A DNA stretch of 64,000 bases from Colocasia esculenta (Eukaryota; Streptophyta; Magnoliopsida; Alismatales; Araceae). Positions 1-13,400 of this stretch are shown here, piece by piece (positions within the stretch are counted from its first letter, which is position 1; each line of letters begins with the position of its first letter). Where the stretch lies: NCBI GenBank assembly GCA_014218235.1, contig CM024753.1:5766001-5830000 (forward strand). Reading direction: 5' to 3'. The notes under the pieces are model-generated. The model saw nothing but the letters and a program-made list of their open reading frames with translations. It was not told where the DNA came from and made no database searches. A program made the position numbers and the translations under genes.

Positions 1-2166
1 AGCTAGCTGCTGGCCATGATCAGTGCATGCACAGTTGTTTTACTGTTCAAACAGGCATCCGAAGTGGGGGGATCTCACCACCACGTAGCCCATATACTGT
101 GTCCCTGTCCACTTGTTTCATTTAGAAAAATATTTTTATGTTGGACTGCAAAAATGCTTGGCATCCAACGAAAGACACAAATAGAATGAGCTAGCTCACT
201 ATTAATATAGCAACTAAGATCCACATTTGTTTATATCTATTTTATTGACATTGAACTCATGCTATTTATATTCGATAAAGAAATGTTATTATTCGAACAA
301 TCGAATAACTAGTCGAGTTAAAATGATCGCGCGTTCGATTTGATTAGTTGTGTGCGGGTCTCGTAATACACATGATTGTGAAGATCCGTGCATCCGATTA
401 ATCAGATCGAATGCGTATTTATCCACATTATGTGAGTTACTCGACTACTGAATAACTAACATTTCTCATCTGGATACGACCGACGGCACAAAACATTCTA
501 TTTTCACTCTCTTTTTTGTGCGAAATTAAAAACTTTGATTTGATCCGTCAGGGAGGTCGTCTCTTCGGTCATCCATGATCCAATCCTCCATCATATATGC
601 GTCGCTTTCCACCATTATTAGTAGGTGGGATATGCATATATATATTATTGTACATGCGCTTGGATGACCAGGTGGCTGACGTCAAGCTATAATTAGCATG
701 GTTTCCGCCGGAGTAATCTCGGTCGACGACGACGGCCATCCCCGTCACCCGGCCGCATGTTCTTGCTTTCAGGTGAAGCTCTGCGCCTGCTCTTACCTTC
801 CCACATACATATAAGATGCACAGTACCCCGCTGTTCTCAGCGATCTAACTGGATGTTACTGCCTCAAGTGTGTATATTTCACTTAAGATATTATTTTATG
901 TTGATCAAGAGATCTTATGAGAAACCCGCAAAACTAAATCTCTCTTCTCACAACAAAATATTGAATCCAAATCTCCCCACACTTGGAGTGCTGGTAAAGC
1001 ACCATGCATATATACCATGGGAGCCGACTCAGTGGGAGGTGTGAACTTGGTCGATTGAAGGCGGGCAGGACAAGTCGCTGTAAGTTATCTGTCAGCAAAC
1101 GGCATTATCAAAGGGATGGAGGCCCACGTAAAGGTGGGGCGGCTGCATGCGTTTCCCTGTCATGGACACTAAACGGTGCTTGCTGCCTACCACCCACGAC
1201 CAGTCTCCTCTATAATTTGGCGCACTGCATGCGTGCACAAAACTTATAGCTCTCTTATTTCTAGAACTTTTGTTTATATTTGATCGCATTAAACTATATA
1301 TGGTTGTTGAATACATTCTGCAAGTATGTCTCTGCATGCACTGATCACTGTTCATATGCAAATCAATCTAACCACTGCAAAGCACATGGGTCATGGAATA
1401 TATATATGTTAGAGAGAGAGAGAGAGAGTATGACCATTGGTGTCTCCATCTACTACTAATGGTCTCGAGAAGGAGGATTGTTCTATCTCTCATTTGATTT
1501 TGATGACGATATTAAAATCTCCAACTTGGGTACTACTAATAACTTTTCTTAGGTTTGACAAATATAGGAATCGGAATTATAAGATTATAGGATAATTTTT
1601 TGTCGATCGCAGACACCCTGCCAGGGGAGTCGATTCCTAATTATTAGAAGCGTTTTTAGGAGAACCTTTAATTCCTAGATGCATTTTTCTACGAGTTGGA
1701 CCTTGAAAGACTTAGGAAAAGATTGTCATATATATGATCGAGCGTACCCAGCAACTAGGAAATACTGGGAGCTATAAAGAGAGTTGTTCCAGATGTTTTA
1801 AGAGAGAAGATGATCGGCATTAGTTTTGAAAAAAAAAATTATATCGACACAGATGAATCATGGTCCATTTCACTAAACTAACAAAACAAACATGCATGTT
1901 TAACTGAGCACATTCTCGGATTTTTTTAAACTATCACTTCAATTATTTTGACCAGGACAATGTTGAATCATGAAATTAAGTTATTAATTACGTGATGTTT
2001 TGATTTGTAACCAAATTTCCAATTAAAATTTATTCAGTTAGGGAAAAATGGAATTATTAATATTGTTCTAATTAATTATCTGAAGTTCAATAATATTAAC
2101 TCTTATCCATCAATTTTCAAGTTGAAAGTAAAAAGATAAAAATAATCCCCTAACTAAATATTTTTC

Positions 2167-2216
<50 letters not shown>

Positions 2217-2780
2217 TATTATTTAAAGGTGGAGAGGGCTTGCTTCTACATCACATTACAGATCACATAATCACATTGAGATCGCACCACTTTGTATGCA
2301 GTGGTCATGCAACAGTACTGGAACTTATCCATCTCACATTCGTGGGTCGGCATAAGATAAGCTAGTTAATTATCGTTTAATTTTGTTGAGCCACTTTACC
2401 AAGCTTTCTCCTTTATCTGAAACATATCAGTTGTTAAAATATAATGTCTCATTTTAATAGGAAAACTTTGTTTCTCAACATCCTAGCTAAATCGATCATG
2501 TACGTCGGGAAGGTATAGGTTAAATATTTGCTAGTTACTTTGGGAGACTAGGCTAAGCAGGAATAGAGTCATTTTGAAGAGAAATACTTAGTGCACATCC
2601 ATGGTGTGCACTAACTTGGGCACACCCATTAAGAGTGTGTCATTTGTCTATGTTTAGTGCACACCAAAATATATAGGGTAGGAATATGGTAGCTTAAAAA
2701 GATACTTTTTGTGATTTGAATTCTAATCTCTCACTTCTTGTTAAAATCGGAGAACCACTATATTACATCATATATAGATT

Positions 2781-2830
<50 letters not shown>

Positions 2831-3547
2831 CTTTGGATAACTCATTAAACAGACCCGCATGTCCTCCCTCCGTAGAGAGGTTGGACACTAGATGGGGTAT
2901 GGAATGCGGGGTCTTATATTCGAATCTGGGTGAGTAGGATATTGGCCCGTGACCTTATCCACTCCTGGCTACTAAAGAAATAAAAAAGATAGAGAGAGAC
3001 CCTATGGTAACTTGTTCTATCCGGATTAAACTTCTGATAACCTATCACATTGTTTTTATGGAACTAGTTATTCCACTAAAATAGAAAGTTTTGTTCAAAG
3101 TCTTTAAAAAATTGAAGTCCTAAATCTTCTTGTCTGGCCATATTCCAACCTATATATATCTTATCTTATCTGATTATCAAATAAGACCGTACCTCGTCAA
3201 TACAACACATCTCAAAACTAGATATCCCACCTTGGCTGTCGTATTATAGCTAGTTGCCCCAAAAGGTTGATCAGCCACCCATGAGAGATTTTTCTTCTGA
3301 TCCCCAAGAGATTCCCTAGTACTCCGCTAGATCAAACACTGGATTCTGTCTGCATCTAAATGAGCTATTCATTTCTAAGCGAAATTCTTGCTGTTCGTGT
3401 ATTTTATGATTAGGGTTGGAAAGACAGTAATATGATACATGAACTTTGAATATTTGGCTCATTTGTCGATCACAATCTTAATTGTACCCTCACCAATATT
3501 GCGTGTAGTCTCTGTCCTTTCAAGTGTACACCTAAGTTTTGAGGGTG

Positions 3548-3589
<42 letters not shown>

Positions 3590-3803
3590 CACAACTATCA
3601 TACTTTGAACTCACTTTAGAGGATCCCATTTTCATGTGTAATCTCATCTCTAATAGGAAATGAGTTACTTAATTATGCCCACCCAAACACAAAAATTAAT
3701 TTCAGATGTCAAGGATTAAAGGTACATGGGTGTCGTCTTTGACTTTGCGTCACAGAGTTATCTGTCGATACGTACCTTCGCTCTATCACAAAGTCTGATA
3801 TAT
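1..3803. other. AT-rich intergenic region, no gene recognised
   Basis: No open frame here has a recognisable domain, and the short frames overlap on both strands. It contains microsatellites (GA near 1409-1430, TA near 2171-2219, GA near 2797-2822, TA near 3551-3585). Around 2870-2975 there is a short GC-richer stretch with a polymerase-III B-box-like motif (TTCGAATC near 2919), which could be a tRNA-derived SINE, but the ends were not resolved. Confidence 0.6.
2171..2219. repeat. (TA)n microsatellite
   Basis: An almost perfect TA dinucleotide run, with one interruption near its right end. Confidence 0.9.
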
Positions 3804-3959
3804 ATGTTCGAGTCAATAACAAAAGGAACAGCCGTATCTTTCCTTCTCATTCTTGCCGTGGCGTGCTGCATGCTTGAACCCACCGGCCATGGCCCCCATA
3901 TGTCGCTCGGCAGCCCATGCAGACCGGCCGGTCGGCGAAGTGGCGAAGAAAAATACTAG
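3804..3959 (+). CDS. Possible small secreted peptide (speculative)
   Basis: A 51-codon frame whose first third reads as a signal-peptide-like hydrophobic stretch (SFLLILAVACCML) after a short polar start, followed by a small polar tail rich in Pro, Gly and Arg that ends in EEKY. The ATG at 3804 was preferred to the upstream one at 3726 because it puts the hydrophobic segment near the N-terminus. The mature part matches no peptide-hormone family I know, and no splice partner or homologue is visible. It may be a chance frame. Confidence 0.15.
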   Translation: MFESITKGTAVSFLLILAVACCMLEPTGHGPHMSLGSPCRPAGRRSGEEKY

Positions 3960-4974
3960 TGTGTTTCTCTCAAAGACGATACGGTCTTTTTGTAATTAAG
4001 GAATGTTATGAGATTTTAGTGTCATCTCTTACATGATTATGCAAGAAAAGACATTAAATTAATTTATAAGAAGAAGAAGTACTGTTGCTGCGATCGACCA
4101 TGTACCGTGCAGCAATTTTGCAAACGAATTAAGTTGATTAATTTATCTTACTCATGTGCCCATGCCACGATGGTTAGAAGTGAATAGAAGTAGCTAGCTA
4201 GACACCATATTCTGATCATGACACAAGTTTCTCTTTTTGTGGAGGCTTCGACGCGGAGGCCTCTCTAGTGCATGCAGTGGGGAGGGGGGAGTGTTGGTGG
4301 GACGGCGCCGCAAAGCAACAAATTTAGAGGTGGGGGTGGAGACGACGACAGCTACCATTTCAGCTGGAGTTCACACGCTGTGGTGGTTCAAAGAGAAGCG
4401 TTGGTGGGAGGGGAGAGGGGCCTGGAAGAAACCCACGCAGACGCGTGGACGTAGCTCAGCTTCGTGAGGAAGAAGAAGTTGGAAGGGGCGGCCAAGCGAG
4501 TCGTTGGTGTGGTGGATCCTGGTCAATATATACTACAAGGTTAAGGATAAGAACGTGCATGGATCCATTATATATACATATGACTATATGAGCTTGCGCA
4601 CTGACAAAAAGTTGACACAGACGGCATCATCTGATGAGGGGCCTCTATTATATATATTGACTTGAAAACCCCGCGCGGGGTGCAAATGAGAGCAACAAAC
4701 ATCGAAGTTGGTCCAATTATTTCTTCTAATTTCTATGACGAGAGAATTAACATAATGGTACTTAAGCCAGCATAAAGTACTATAAGATATAATTATATGA
4801 AAAAGTTTACTCCATTCACTGTAAGTGCAATAAATTGACAGTAAAAGTGACACTCACGTGATGTCACCTTAGATGTCACATGGCGTAAAAAAAGAGCGGA
4901 GGGAGGCAACAGTCAACTACTTACATCGGGCAACGGCCGGAGACGGCGATAGGCGGCAACAGTGATTAGGTTTC

Positions 4975-5235
4975 AAAATATAAATTTAGACTCTAAAATA
5001 TTACTCTTAGGATTTAAAAATATTACTAGACTTTTAATATTTAGACTCTAAAATACAGATATTTGACTCCCAAATATAAAATGAGCTCCAAAATATAACT
5101 TAGGCTCCAAATACTCATTAACTACGTTTTTTATAAGTTAGATTCTAAAATATAGACTTTAGCTCCAAAATATAAATTTGGACTCTAAAATACTATATTG
5201 ACTATGCTTTTAATAATTTGGGGTCTAAAATGGCT
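4975..5235. repeat. Degenerate short-period repeat, CTCTAAAATAT motif
   Basis: The motif GACTCTAAAATATA and variants with CTCCAAAATATA recur about every 20-30 bases through this stretch, roughly a dozen times. The spacing is irregular, as in an old minisatellite or slippage-derived array. Confidence 0.65.
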
Positions 5236-5914
5236 TTTTCAGATCTCGCCGCTAGTTATTCGACGTCGCCAATCACCTCCAGTTGTCGCCGCCACCGATC
5301 ACCTTCTGTTGTCGCTCTCCGATCACCTCCGCCATCGTGTCGTTGCACGTTGTCATCTGTCGCCAGCCAGTTGCCTCCGCCGATCGCTGCTCACCGTCTC
5401 TGTCATCAGCCAGTTGCCTCCTCTTGTCGTTTCGCATGTCACCCGCCAATAACCTCCATTGATCGCCACTACTGCATGCCACCCTTTTACTTCCACCTAC
5501 TAGCCCACATATATATGGCAGCCCTAATAGTGTTCTATTGGGTGCCACACGAGTTGTCATCCGATGTTTACTGCACTTGCAGCACTACAACAAGTGTAGT
5601 AAATTTTTCTCTAATTATATATATATATATATATATGTGGTCATTCTTCCAATCGAATTTGTTGTACTAATAAATCATGCCTGAGCTCAGTTTTAATAAA
5701 AATTTAAGACCCAACTGAATACATGTAAACTTGCATGTACATCTAATATGATCATATATACATAAATACATATAGAGAGAGAGTGTGTGAGAGAATTGTT
5801 GGGGTGCGGCGGTGTGATCCCCTCGCACGGGTAATTTTTTCTTTTTAATTATTGTTGGATCCTTATTTAGCGACAGCAATTGAGTACGGCCGCATCATCG
5901 TATCCCAATATCAC

Positions 5915-5950
5915 TTATATATATATATATATAATATATATATATATATA

Positions 5951-5986
<36 letters not shown>
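5915..5986. repeat. (TA)n microsatellite
   Basis: Long TA tract with single-base interruptions near 5933 and 5951. Confidence 0.9.
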
Positions 5987-5987
<1 letters not shown>

Positions 5988-6639
5988 TAATCTAAAATAC
6001 CCAAGTTAATAAAAAGGCTAAAATATGAACTCATGCATTCCGGTGGAAACACCTTTACGATTATCCATCATTAGACATGACAGTGAAGCAGCCGAGCACC
6101 TGCGCCAGAATGCTCCGCTTCAAAGTTAAGACTTTATATATTCTCTTGACAAGACATTCCAACTTATTGCACAAAAGAGGTTTAATGCTTTTGAGAGCTG
6201 GACCAATGGAATCCCTCCCCTCTCCTTTAAAGACCCATCAAACAGTGACGTCCTCCATTAATACAGGTGACCCATGCACTACGGAGGGCTGTTAGGTGTT
6301 ACAGGTGTCTCAGTTCTAGGGACTCCACCGAGTGTGGGTGACGAAGTGGGGAGATCTAAGAGTTGTCATCTTATTATATCTTATTATTCTATCTCTACAC
6401 ACTACTAGTCGCTACCTTTGTTAATTTCTTAGGTATACAACAAATGTTAATGTAACGAGAACACTTACTACACTTCAGCTTTATATAATATGGATATGAT
6501 AAGATATAAGATATTAAATTTTATGCTTTTATATGAACTAATTCGATAAGGGTGTGCTCGCCGATGTCAAATGCTTGTTGTCAAATTGAATGCATGGATC
6601 TACTGCCGGTGCAGTCAGCTAATTTCCACCTGATGGGTC

Positions 6640-7025
6640 AATTTCCAGTCGGACTTACATTGGCAGAGCTCTAGCTGAAGTCGAAGCTATGACTATCTTT
6701 CATGGTATCAGTTGGACTGTTCAAGAGAAGCGTCCCATTGTTCTTGTCAGTGATATTATGAATGTGATCAATGTCATAATTGACGGTACTAAAACTCCAC
6801 TATGACGATATAATACCATTATTGAAGATTGCAAGAATTCATTGGCCAAGTACTTTTTTATCACTGCTTCTTATGCTCCTAATTAATTAATCTGTAAGTC
6901 AGGCATCACATCTTATGGCTAACCATGCTCTCACTGAAGAGCTTGTTCTTAAGGAATGGACTTTTGTCTCCATCCTTCTTTTATTTCAGCCGTTGCTCCT
7001 ATAAAACTTGTTCCCAAGTGAAATG
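6640..7025 (+). pseudogene. LINE reverse-transcriptase polyprotein, RNase H (RVT_3-like) remnant
   Basis: In the plus strand the segment reads as the C-terminal RNase H-like domain common in plant LINE polyproteins: a GRALAEVEAMTIFHGISW block, then IVLVSDIMNVIN (the acidic S-D residue is kept), then an IIEDCKNSLAKYF helix and a YAPN segment before remnants of an alanine/histidine helix. Stop codons and at least one frameshift interrupt it after the SD motif, and no upstream reverse transcriptase is visible. It is a truncated non-functional fragment; the assignment rests on motif order only. Confidence 0.6.
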
Positions 7026-8053
7026 AAGTACTTGCATTATTAATTCATTGCCAAAAAAAAAATGTCATATGTTCCGTCCTCAAGTCTAGATTCTTTCCTA
7101 CATTATGGTATCCATTTCGGAGTAGACATTAAAGCTCATGACTAGGAAATGTTTCAACTTGTATCTTCTTAAATGTGTTAGCACCGTCCGTGTGGTGTGC
7201 TTTCATAGGGTAAGAACAGTTCATACGTCTCCCCATGGGCAAAGAGATGGTGTGGGCATTTGATTTGAGTGGGTGAGGACTACACTTACTGATTCCGTGC
7301 TGAATTCGTCACCAAAGACCTTGTCGTATGGGGGGATAAGTTCAAGTGGGGGAGATGTGAACCTTGGATGGGAGGTTAGGCGCGCAGCCTCCTCTCCATG
7401 GCGAATGAAACATAAATCCAAAGGAAACCTCAAATATGGAGTCACATCATGTTCTTCTGGAACGGTTTGATTGGGGGAATCGTCACCTGGTCATGTGGTC
7501 GTTGTCCTCCCCTTGCCCACCCGTTTATTTTGATAACTTGATCACTATAATGGGAATGATCACTTGGACATGTGGCACCATGTTCTGTGTTTGCCGATTT
7601 TTTGTCATAGAACCCATCATCCGCTAAATAGAAACTTTGATGGGCAAGTGAGAAAAATATGTGTATTTAATTCCCATGACTTTGTTTAAGCCCTCCTGTT
7701 TGTCGAGTATCATGGAATAATGATTTGGGTTTTTGTATTCAGAGAGGCATCCGATTCATGACAATTATAGAAGGAATCAAATCCAAGATAATAATAGTTT
7801 GGATCATATCCATTCTAGGCACATCTCTTTGTCCAGGTCTGAAGATCCACTCTCAAGGCTGGAGAGGGCGCCGTTCTTCTGAGGTTTTTGTCCTTTTTGG
7901 TGTGTAATCAAATCCAAGATAATAATAGTTGAATTAAAAGGGTACTTACAAGAATAAGATTTATGCAAGTCTGCGCCGTTCACTGATTATTTTAGAGCCG
8001 GTTGCAGGAGAAGCTACAGGCTGTAGCCAGTCCCATTAAGTTATATATTCATA
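7026..8053. other. Intergenic region with a 25-bp direct repeat
   Basis: No gene recognised. A perfect repeat of about 25 bases (AATCAAATCCAAGATAATAA and continuing) occurs at about 7777-7801 and again at about 7907-7931, bracketing a GC-richer 105-base insert. The GGGGGAGATGTGAAC stretch near 7350 resembles a polypurine tract next to an LTR, but no LTR pair was found. Confidence 0.5.
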
Positions 8054-8350
8054 TGTTGAACTCCTTCCTGCAAGGGTGCCTCTACATGGAGCACCTCCAC
8101 ATCGCCTGCAACTTACACTGGGAGATGAGGTTAGATAACAAGCATAGAACAGAGGAATAAAGAACCGGGGATGTATGAGCGGAGCATAAAATAGAAAACA
8201 CAGTCATATCTTCATGTAGTTAGGCCTATAAATAGGCAAGAGTACAGGATTGCTTAACTACCAAAAGACAAGTCTAAAATATGACCAACACAACCTGTGA
8301 GAAAATAACTGAAATAGAGGAACTAGTAAACTAATATAAAGTCGTGGAGT
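8054..8350 (-). repeat. 3' LTR of the copia element (left LTR, truncated)
   Basis: This stretch matches 13701-13990 base for base over long blocks, starting at the shared TGTTGAACTC and running through the shared GATAACAAGCATAGAACAGA and CATATCTTCATGTAGTTA blocks to about GAGTCGTGGA. Small indels separate the two. Since the coding region between them is on the minus strand, this is the 3' LTR. Similarity stops near 8350. Confidence 0.85.
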
Positions 8351-8369
8351 TCGGTTTTAAAGATAGATC

Positions 8370-8490
8370 TATTACATAAATTATTTTCTATTAGAAGAAG
8401 TATAGAGAAATAAAAAGAGATTTATATATAATTTTTCTTTATTTAGATAAGACTTATGATCGAATAATGAGAGAATTGATTTACATACAA
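8370..8490 (+). pseudogene. RTE-type LINE reverse-transcriptase fragment
   Basis: Plus-strand translation gives a segment like KRDLYIIFLYLDKTYDRIMR followed by ELI, matching the conserved RT block of RTE-clade plant LINEs, usually read as an F-[I/V]-D-L-E-K-A-Y-D-R-V-P-R-E type motif. The catalytic Asp of that block is kept, but there is no continuous frame on either side. It is a short relic lying inside the area where the copia element's 3' half should be. Confidence 0.5.
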
Positions 8491-8959
8491 CTTTTTTAGC
8501 AACAAGGGGAGAAAAGAAAAGATCTTTTAGCTTTTGGAGATCTTGCATTTTCTGGATTAAGATAGGTATCTCTAAACAAGACAACTAAAAATTATCTTCC
8601 TCTTTAACCTATATCACTTATATTTTACATGAGAGATTGAAATTGTTTTTATTGATAATCTTAGTATAAGGCTATGTTCATGAGTTTCTCATCAAGCTAT
8701 AGTTTAGAGTTTTCATTAAAATTTGATATTAGTTCATAGTTTTTCTTGAACTTCAGCATTATGATTTATATTTAATTTTGTCTTTGAATTCATCTTTGAA
8801 GATATTTGTGAAGAAGTTAGGATCTTCTTTATGAGACCCAACCTTACCCTTCACAATCTGATAGTTTCCAAGTCCTTGTATGTATACAAAATACCCATGA
8901 TAATTATACTTTGTTTATTCATGTTAAATTACCTATTACAGAATTAATTTCTAATGTCA

Positions 8960-9540
8960 GAAGCTTCACGATATCGAGTCTCAACCAGAAATCAAGTCTC
9001 ATGTCATCAAGTCTCACATTATATCTAGAAATCAAGTTTCATGTTATATCTATAAATCAAGTCTAATGTTATCGAGTCTCATATTATATCCAGAAATCGA
9101 GTCTCATGTTATATCTAGACATCGAGTTTCATATCATCGAGTCTCATATTATATCAAGAAATTGAATCTCATATTATCGAGTCTCGTTGAGAATCGAGTC
9201 TTGTTGAGAATCGAGTCTCGATAAGAATCGAGTCTCATTCAGAATGAGTTTTATTGAGAATTCGGTCTCACTAGAATTGACTATTTTATATAATCGACTC
9301 TTAGTCTTTGAGGATCGACTCTCTCACTTTAAAAATCGGCTCTCATTTACACTGACACTCATTATAAATCAACTCTTTTATTCATTTAAAGAATTGACTC
9401 TTATTCACTTAAAGAATCAACTTTCTCATTTAAAAATAGATTCTCATGATCTTGAAAATCTATTCTGAAGACTCATTTCAGAATCAACTTCTAAGACTCA
9501 TGTCAGAATTGATTTTCATATTCATTTCAAAATCGACTAT
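8960..9540. repeat. Degenerate ATCGAGTCTCAT repeat array
   Basis: The motif (A)ATCGAGTCTC or its variants (ATCAAGTCTCAT, AATCGACTCT, AATCAACT) recurs every 12-30 bases for about 580 bases, often separated by ATATTATATC. The left half is GAGTCTC-rich and grades into GACTCTT/GACTCTC on the right, suggesting long-term drift of one short unit. No coding content. Confidence 0.7.
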
Positions 9541-10439
9541 AACCTGTTTTAAGCCATTAAATCTTAAACTCTTATCATTTTCGCTAATTATTCTGGAATA
9601 ATTTCTTTGCCTTTTTTAGTTCACTTTTAGCCATTTTTGCAATTACTTACTATTTCTTGAAAAAAAATTGCCATTTAAATTCATGAATTGTCAATTGAGT
9701 GTGTATGTGGGATCTTGGATCCATTTGGACTAATGTCATGTGCCAAAGGCCCGATCTAGTTTTGGGAAGAACGCCTGAAAACTCTTATTGACTAGCTAGA
9801 GAGTGAATGATCAGATGTTTAGCCATGACATCATTTATGCTTGATTTGAATGTTCAAATGATAGTTCTACATGAATGAATGTTTTCTATTTGAAAAGAAA
9901 CTTTTGGATATGATTGCTAATAGTCAATTTATTACATAATTTATGCTTGTTGAATACTCATTTCTGAAAGAGATTCGATCTTAAATGATTATTCCTAACT
10001 ACGTTATTTATCCTTCTTCTGTTATGATCATCTATTCCAATAAATCATCTAATTTGATTTTATTTTAAAGGGTAAATTCTACTAGACTTATCTTCGACTT
10101 CTGATTCTTTTTCAAATGTTACTCAATAAAGTGAATTAGGTGATTCTCAGAACTAAGAGCTAATAGGATTGAATTGAGTGCTAAGGAGCGGGTCTGTCAA
10201 TTTGTCATGTATAGAACCAAGTTCTTAACTAGTCTTTTGCTTATTGTTGTTGGTCTTTCCCACTGTTTGAAGTATAGACTCATGTAAGTGGCTTCTATAA
10301 ATAGTTGTATTTGACTTAAATAATGCAAGCATGTTTTAAGATCTTGAGTATAAGAGAGTACATCAAATTATTTCACTATAGTACCCATTAGTTGGGCGTT
10401 GTCCTTCTGCCATTCCTCAATGACTGCACTGTCAATAAA

Positions 10440-13400
10440 TTGACAATCAATCATGTCAAACTCTTGCATCATTTGCTTAATTGAATTCTACAAGCAACAC
10501 ACTAGAGGAACTTGTATATGAGATGTCATCTACATACAAATTCACACGAAGAATGTCCTTACTTACAACATTTGTACACAAAGTTGATTCACTTGCACTT
10601 CTTTTAAATCCCAAATTATGAAAGTAGATGTCAATTTTGTCATATCATCTGCTGTTTAAGCCCATAAAGAGCTTTCTAAGCTTGTAGGCTTTATCTTCTA
10701 AACCTACAACCACATAACTTTGAGGTTGTTCAGCAAACACCTCTTTTTAAAACACACCATTCAAGAATGCAAATTTAAGATCAAGTTGGTAAATACTCCA
10801 TTTTATTTGAGCAGCAAAACCTAATATATAAACTTGCTACTAGAGAAAAAGTTTTCATAGAAATCAACACCTTAAGCATAACCTTGAGCAATAAGTCTTG
10901 TTTATACCTTTGAATACTACCATCAACACTGTATTTTATTTTGTAGACCCATTTCAAACCAATTAAGTTCTTACCATATGGCAAATTCACCAACTCCCAT
11001 TTGTCATTCTATTATATAGCTGCAATTTCTACATTCATAGTTTGTTTCCTTTCTATTTTTCTTTTATTGGCTCATCATAAGTTTGCCGGTTCTATAGAAA
11101 GCAATATACAAAGCTACAAGATTCATATACTTCTCTCAATGATTTATCTTCTGTGATGGACTTTTTGGGTCTACAATTTGGTTCAGTGGAGATATAGGAC
11201 TATTGTCCACTACATGTAAAGGAGCTCTTCTCTCTCTTGTACCTCAAGGTGAGTGACATCTAAATTTTTAGGTAGCATCTTAACCAGTACATCATCTTTC
11301 CATTCCCATGAGGCATTTTCATCAAAAACAACATCTTACTTATAATCAATTATGCATGATAGGATTATGCAACCGATATCATTTTGTTTTAGAACTACAC
11401 CCACGAAAATACATTTCTCACTCTTTTCATCAAGTTCTCTCTCTTTTTAGAATTTATGTGAGCATAAGCAAGTGAATCAAAAATTCTAGTGACTTACATT
11501 AGATTTTCTGCCACACCAAGCATAAAAAGGAGTACTATTTTGCACAACCATTATTAGAGATCTATTGAGAATGTAGACTGTTGTCCACACGGCGTCAGCC
11601 CAAAAATCATTTGGAAGGTGCTTTGCTTTCAACATGCTTCTAGCCATCTCAACAACTGTGTTATTTTTGCACTCAGCAACACCATTTTGCTGAGGTGAAT
11701 AGCTAGTTGTCAATTCTATATGAATATCATTTTCTTCTTAGAAGGATATAAACTCATTAGAAAAAAAAAATCTCCTCCTCCATCTATTCACAAAATCTTG
11801 ATACTATAATCACTTTGTTTCTTAAAGTATGACTTAAATATAAGAAACTTTGAGAAAGCTTATGCTTTGTACTTCAAAAAAATAAAACATCTCTAACTGT
11901 AGTCATCAATAAATAGAAGAAAATACTTACTTCTTGCTAAAGAGGGAGTGCACATCGGACCACATATATCAGCATGAATAAGTTGAAGTGGTTCATTGAG
12001 TCTCCATGAACTTGCAGTTGGAGATGAACCTCTATGCTGTTTTCCACACATGTATCCTTCACACACCTTATCAACATTGTTAATACTAGGCAAACCAATC
12101 GCGATACTTTTCTATTTCAACAATTTTAGGCCATTTCAAGTGTGGATGTCCACATCGCATATGCCATAACTACGATTCATTCTTAAGTGATGTAGATAAT
12201 GCACAATCATCCAAGCTTGAAAATCTAAGTGGAAACATTTGTTTGTAGTCTTGTTCACTTTCATAATCAGGCCACTATTCACATCACGAATTTCACAAGA
12301 ATTCCTAAGCAAGCTAACAATGCATTCTTTCTCAATCAATTGACAATATTCAACAGATTATGAGCCAGTATAGGAACATAGAGAACATCATGAATTTATT
12401 TTCTAGTGTCTGAACATCACCACAATAACCTTTTTTCCTTCAGTTTGGATTGTTTTCCTATCTCCAATCTGAATAGGCAACTTGACAAATTCATCAAGGC
12501 TTTTAAAAATCTCTTTTAAACCTGTGATATGATCGCCACAACCACTATCTAGTATCCAAACATCAGTTAAGACATTCATCAGCATGAAGACAGGTAAGAA
12601 AGAGATTAACAACTTCTTCATTTTTCAAATTTTTAGCAACATTCTCTTGCTCCTACTCCTCTTGTTTTTGCCAACAATTACGCTCAATATGCCCATACTT
12701 CAAGCAAAAATGGCGATGAGTGTTATACTGATAGTTACCTCTTCCATTGTAGGAATTTTTTGGCCTTCAAAATTTCCTTTTCCGTCTTGAGATCTTCTTT
12801 TAGCTCTGCCTCTCCTTCTAAAGTTTCTCTTCCTCAGAAACCTCCTCTTCCATGAGAGGAACTTGCTGACTTGTTAGCTTTTGTGTTCTTCTTTGAGAAT
12901 TCCAACTTTGATGCAAGTGCTTGCTCTATTCCACTTTCTGCAGATCTATTTATCTCGGCTCTTGTGCTAACAAGGAACCCATTAGTTCATTAGGTGAATA
13001 CTTAGACAATTCCTTGGACTTCTCAATCGTAACAACAACATGGTCAAATTTCATTGGCAAACTTCTGAAGATTTTTTCAATAATTCTCTGGTCAGAAAGA
13101 ACTTCACCAAGAGATCTAATTTGTTAACTAAAATTGCAACTCGACTAACAACTCTTGGACAGATTCCAAAAGTTTTCATATTCAAAGTTTCAAAATCTCG
13201 TCTAATCACAGAGATTACTTATTTGACCCTCGACACTTATTTTTTAAGATTTCTCATGCTTCTAGTGATGTGGTTGCACCAGAAATTTGAGGAAATATTG
13301 AATCACCGATAGCTTGCTGTAGAATCAGTAAGGCCTTAGCATCCTTCATTCTATTATCTTTCAATTCAGTCTTTGAGCTATAGTCTTCTGATGGTTCTCC

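Larger units (their letters stand above)
3960..6639. other. Intergenic region, no gene recognised
   Basis: Mixed composition: a GC-rich stretch at 4230-4500 and a TCGCC-rich stretch at 5245-5460 give overlapping frames on both strands without recognisable domains. It includes the degenerate short-period repeat at 4975-5235 and a long TA tract at 5915-5986. I see no gene. Confidence 0.55.
8350..10439. other. AT-rich replacement/insertion inside the copia element
   Basis: Between the left LTR and the surviving RT domain, the expected RNase H part of copia pol is not recognisable. Instead there is AT-rich DNA with an RTE fragment (8370-8490) and the GAGTCTC repeat (8960-9540). It is either a nested insertion or heavily decayed sequence after an internal deletion. 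Confidence 0.5.
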
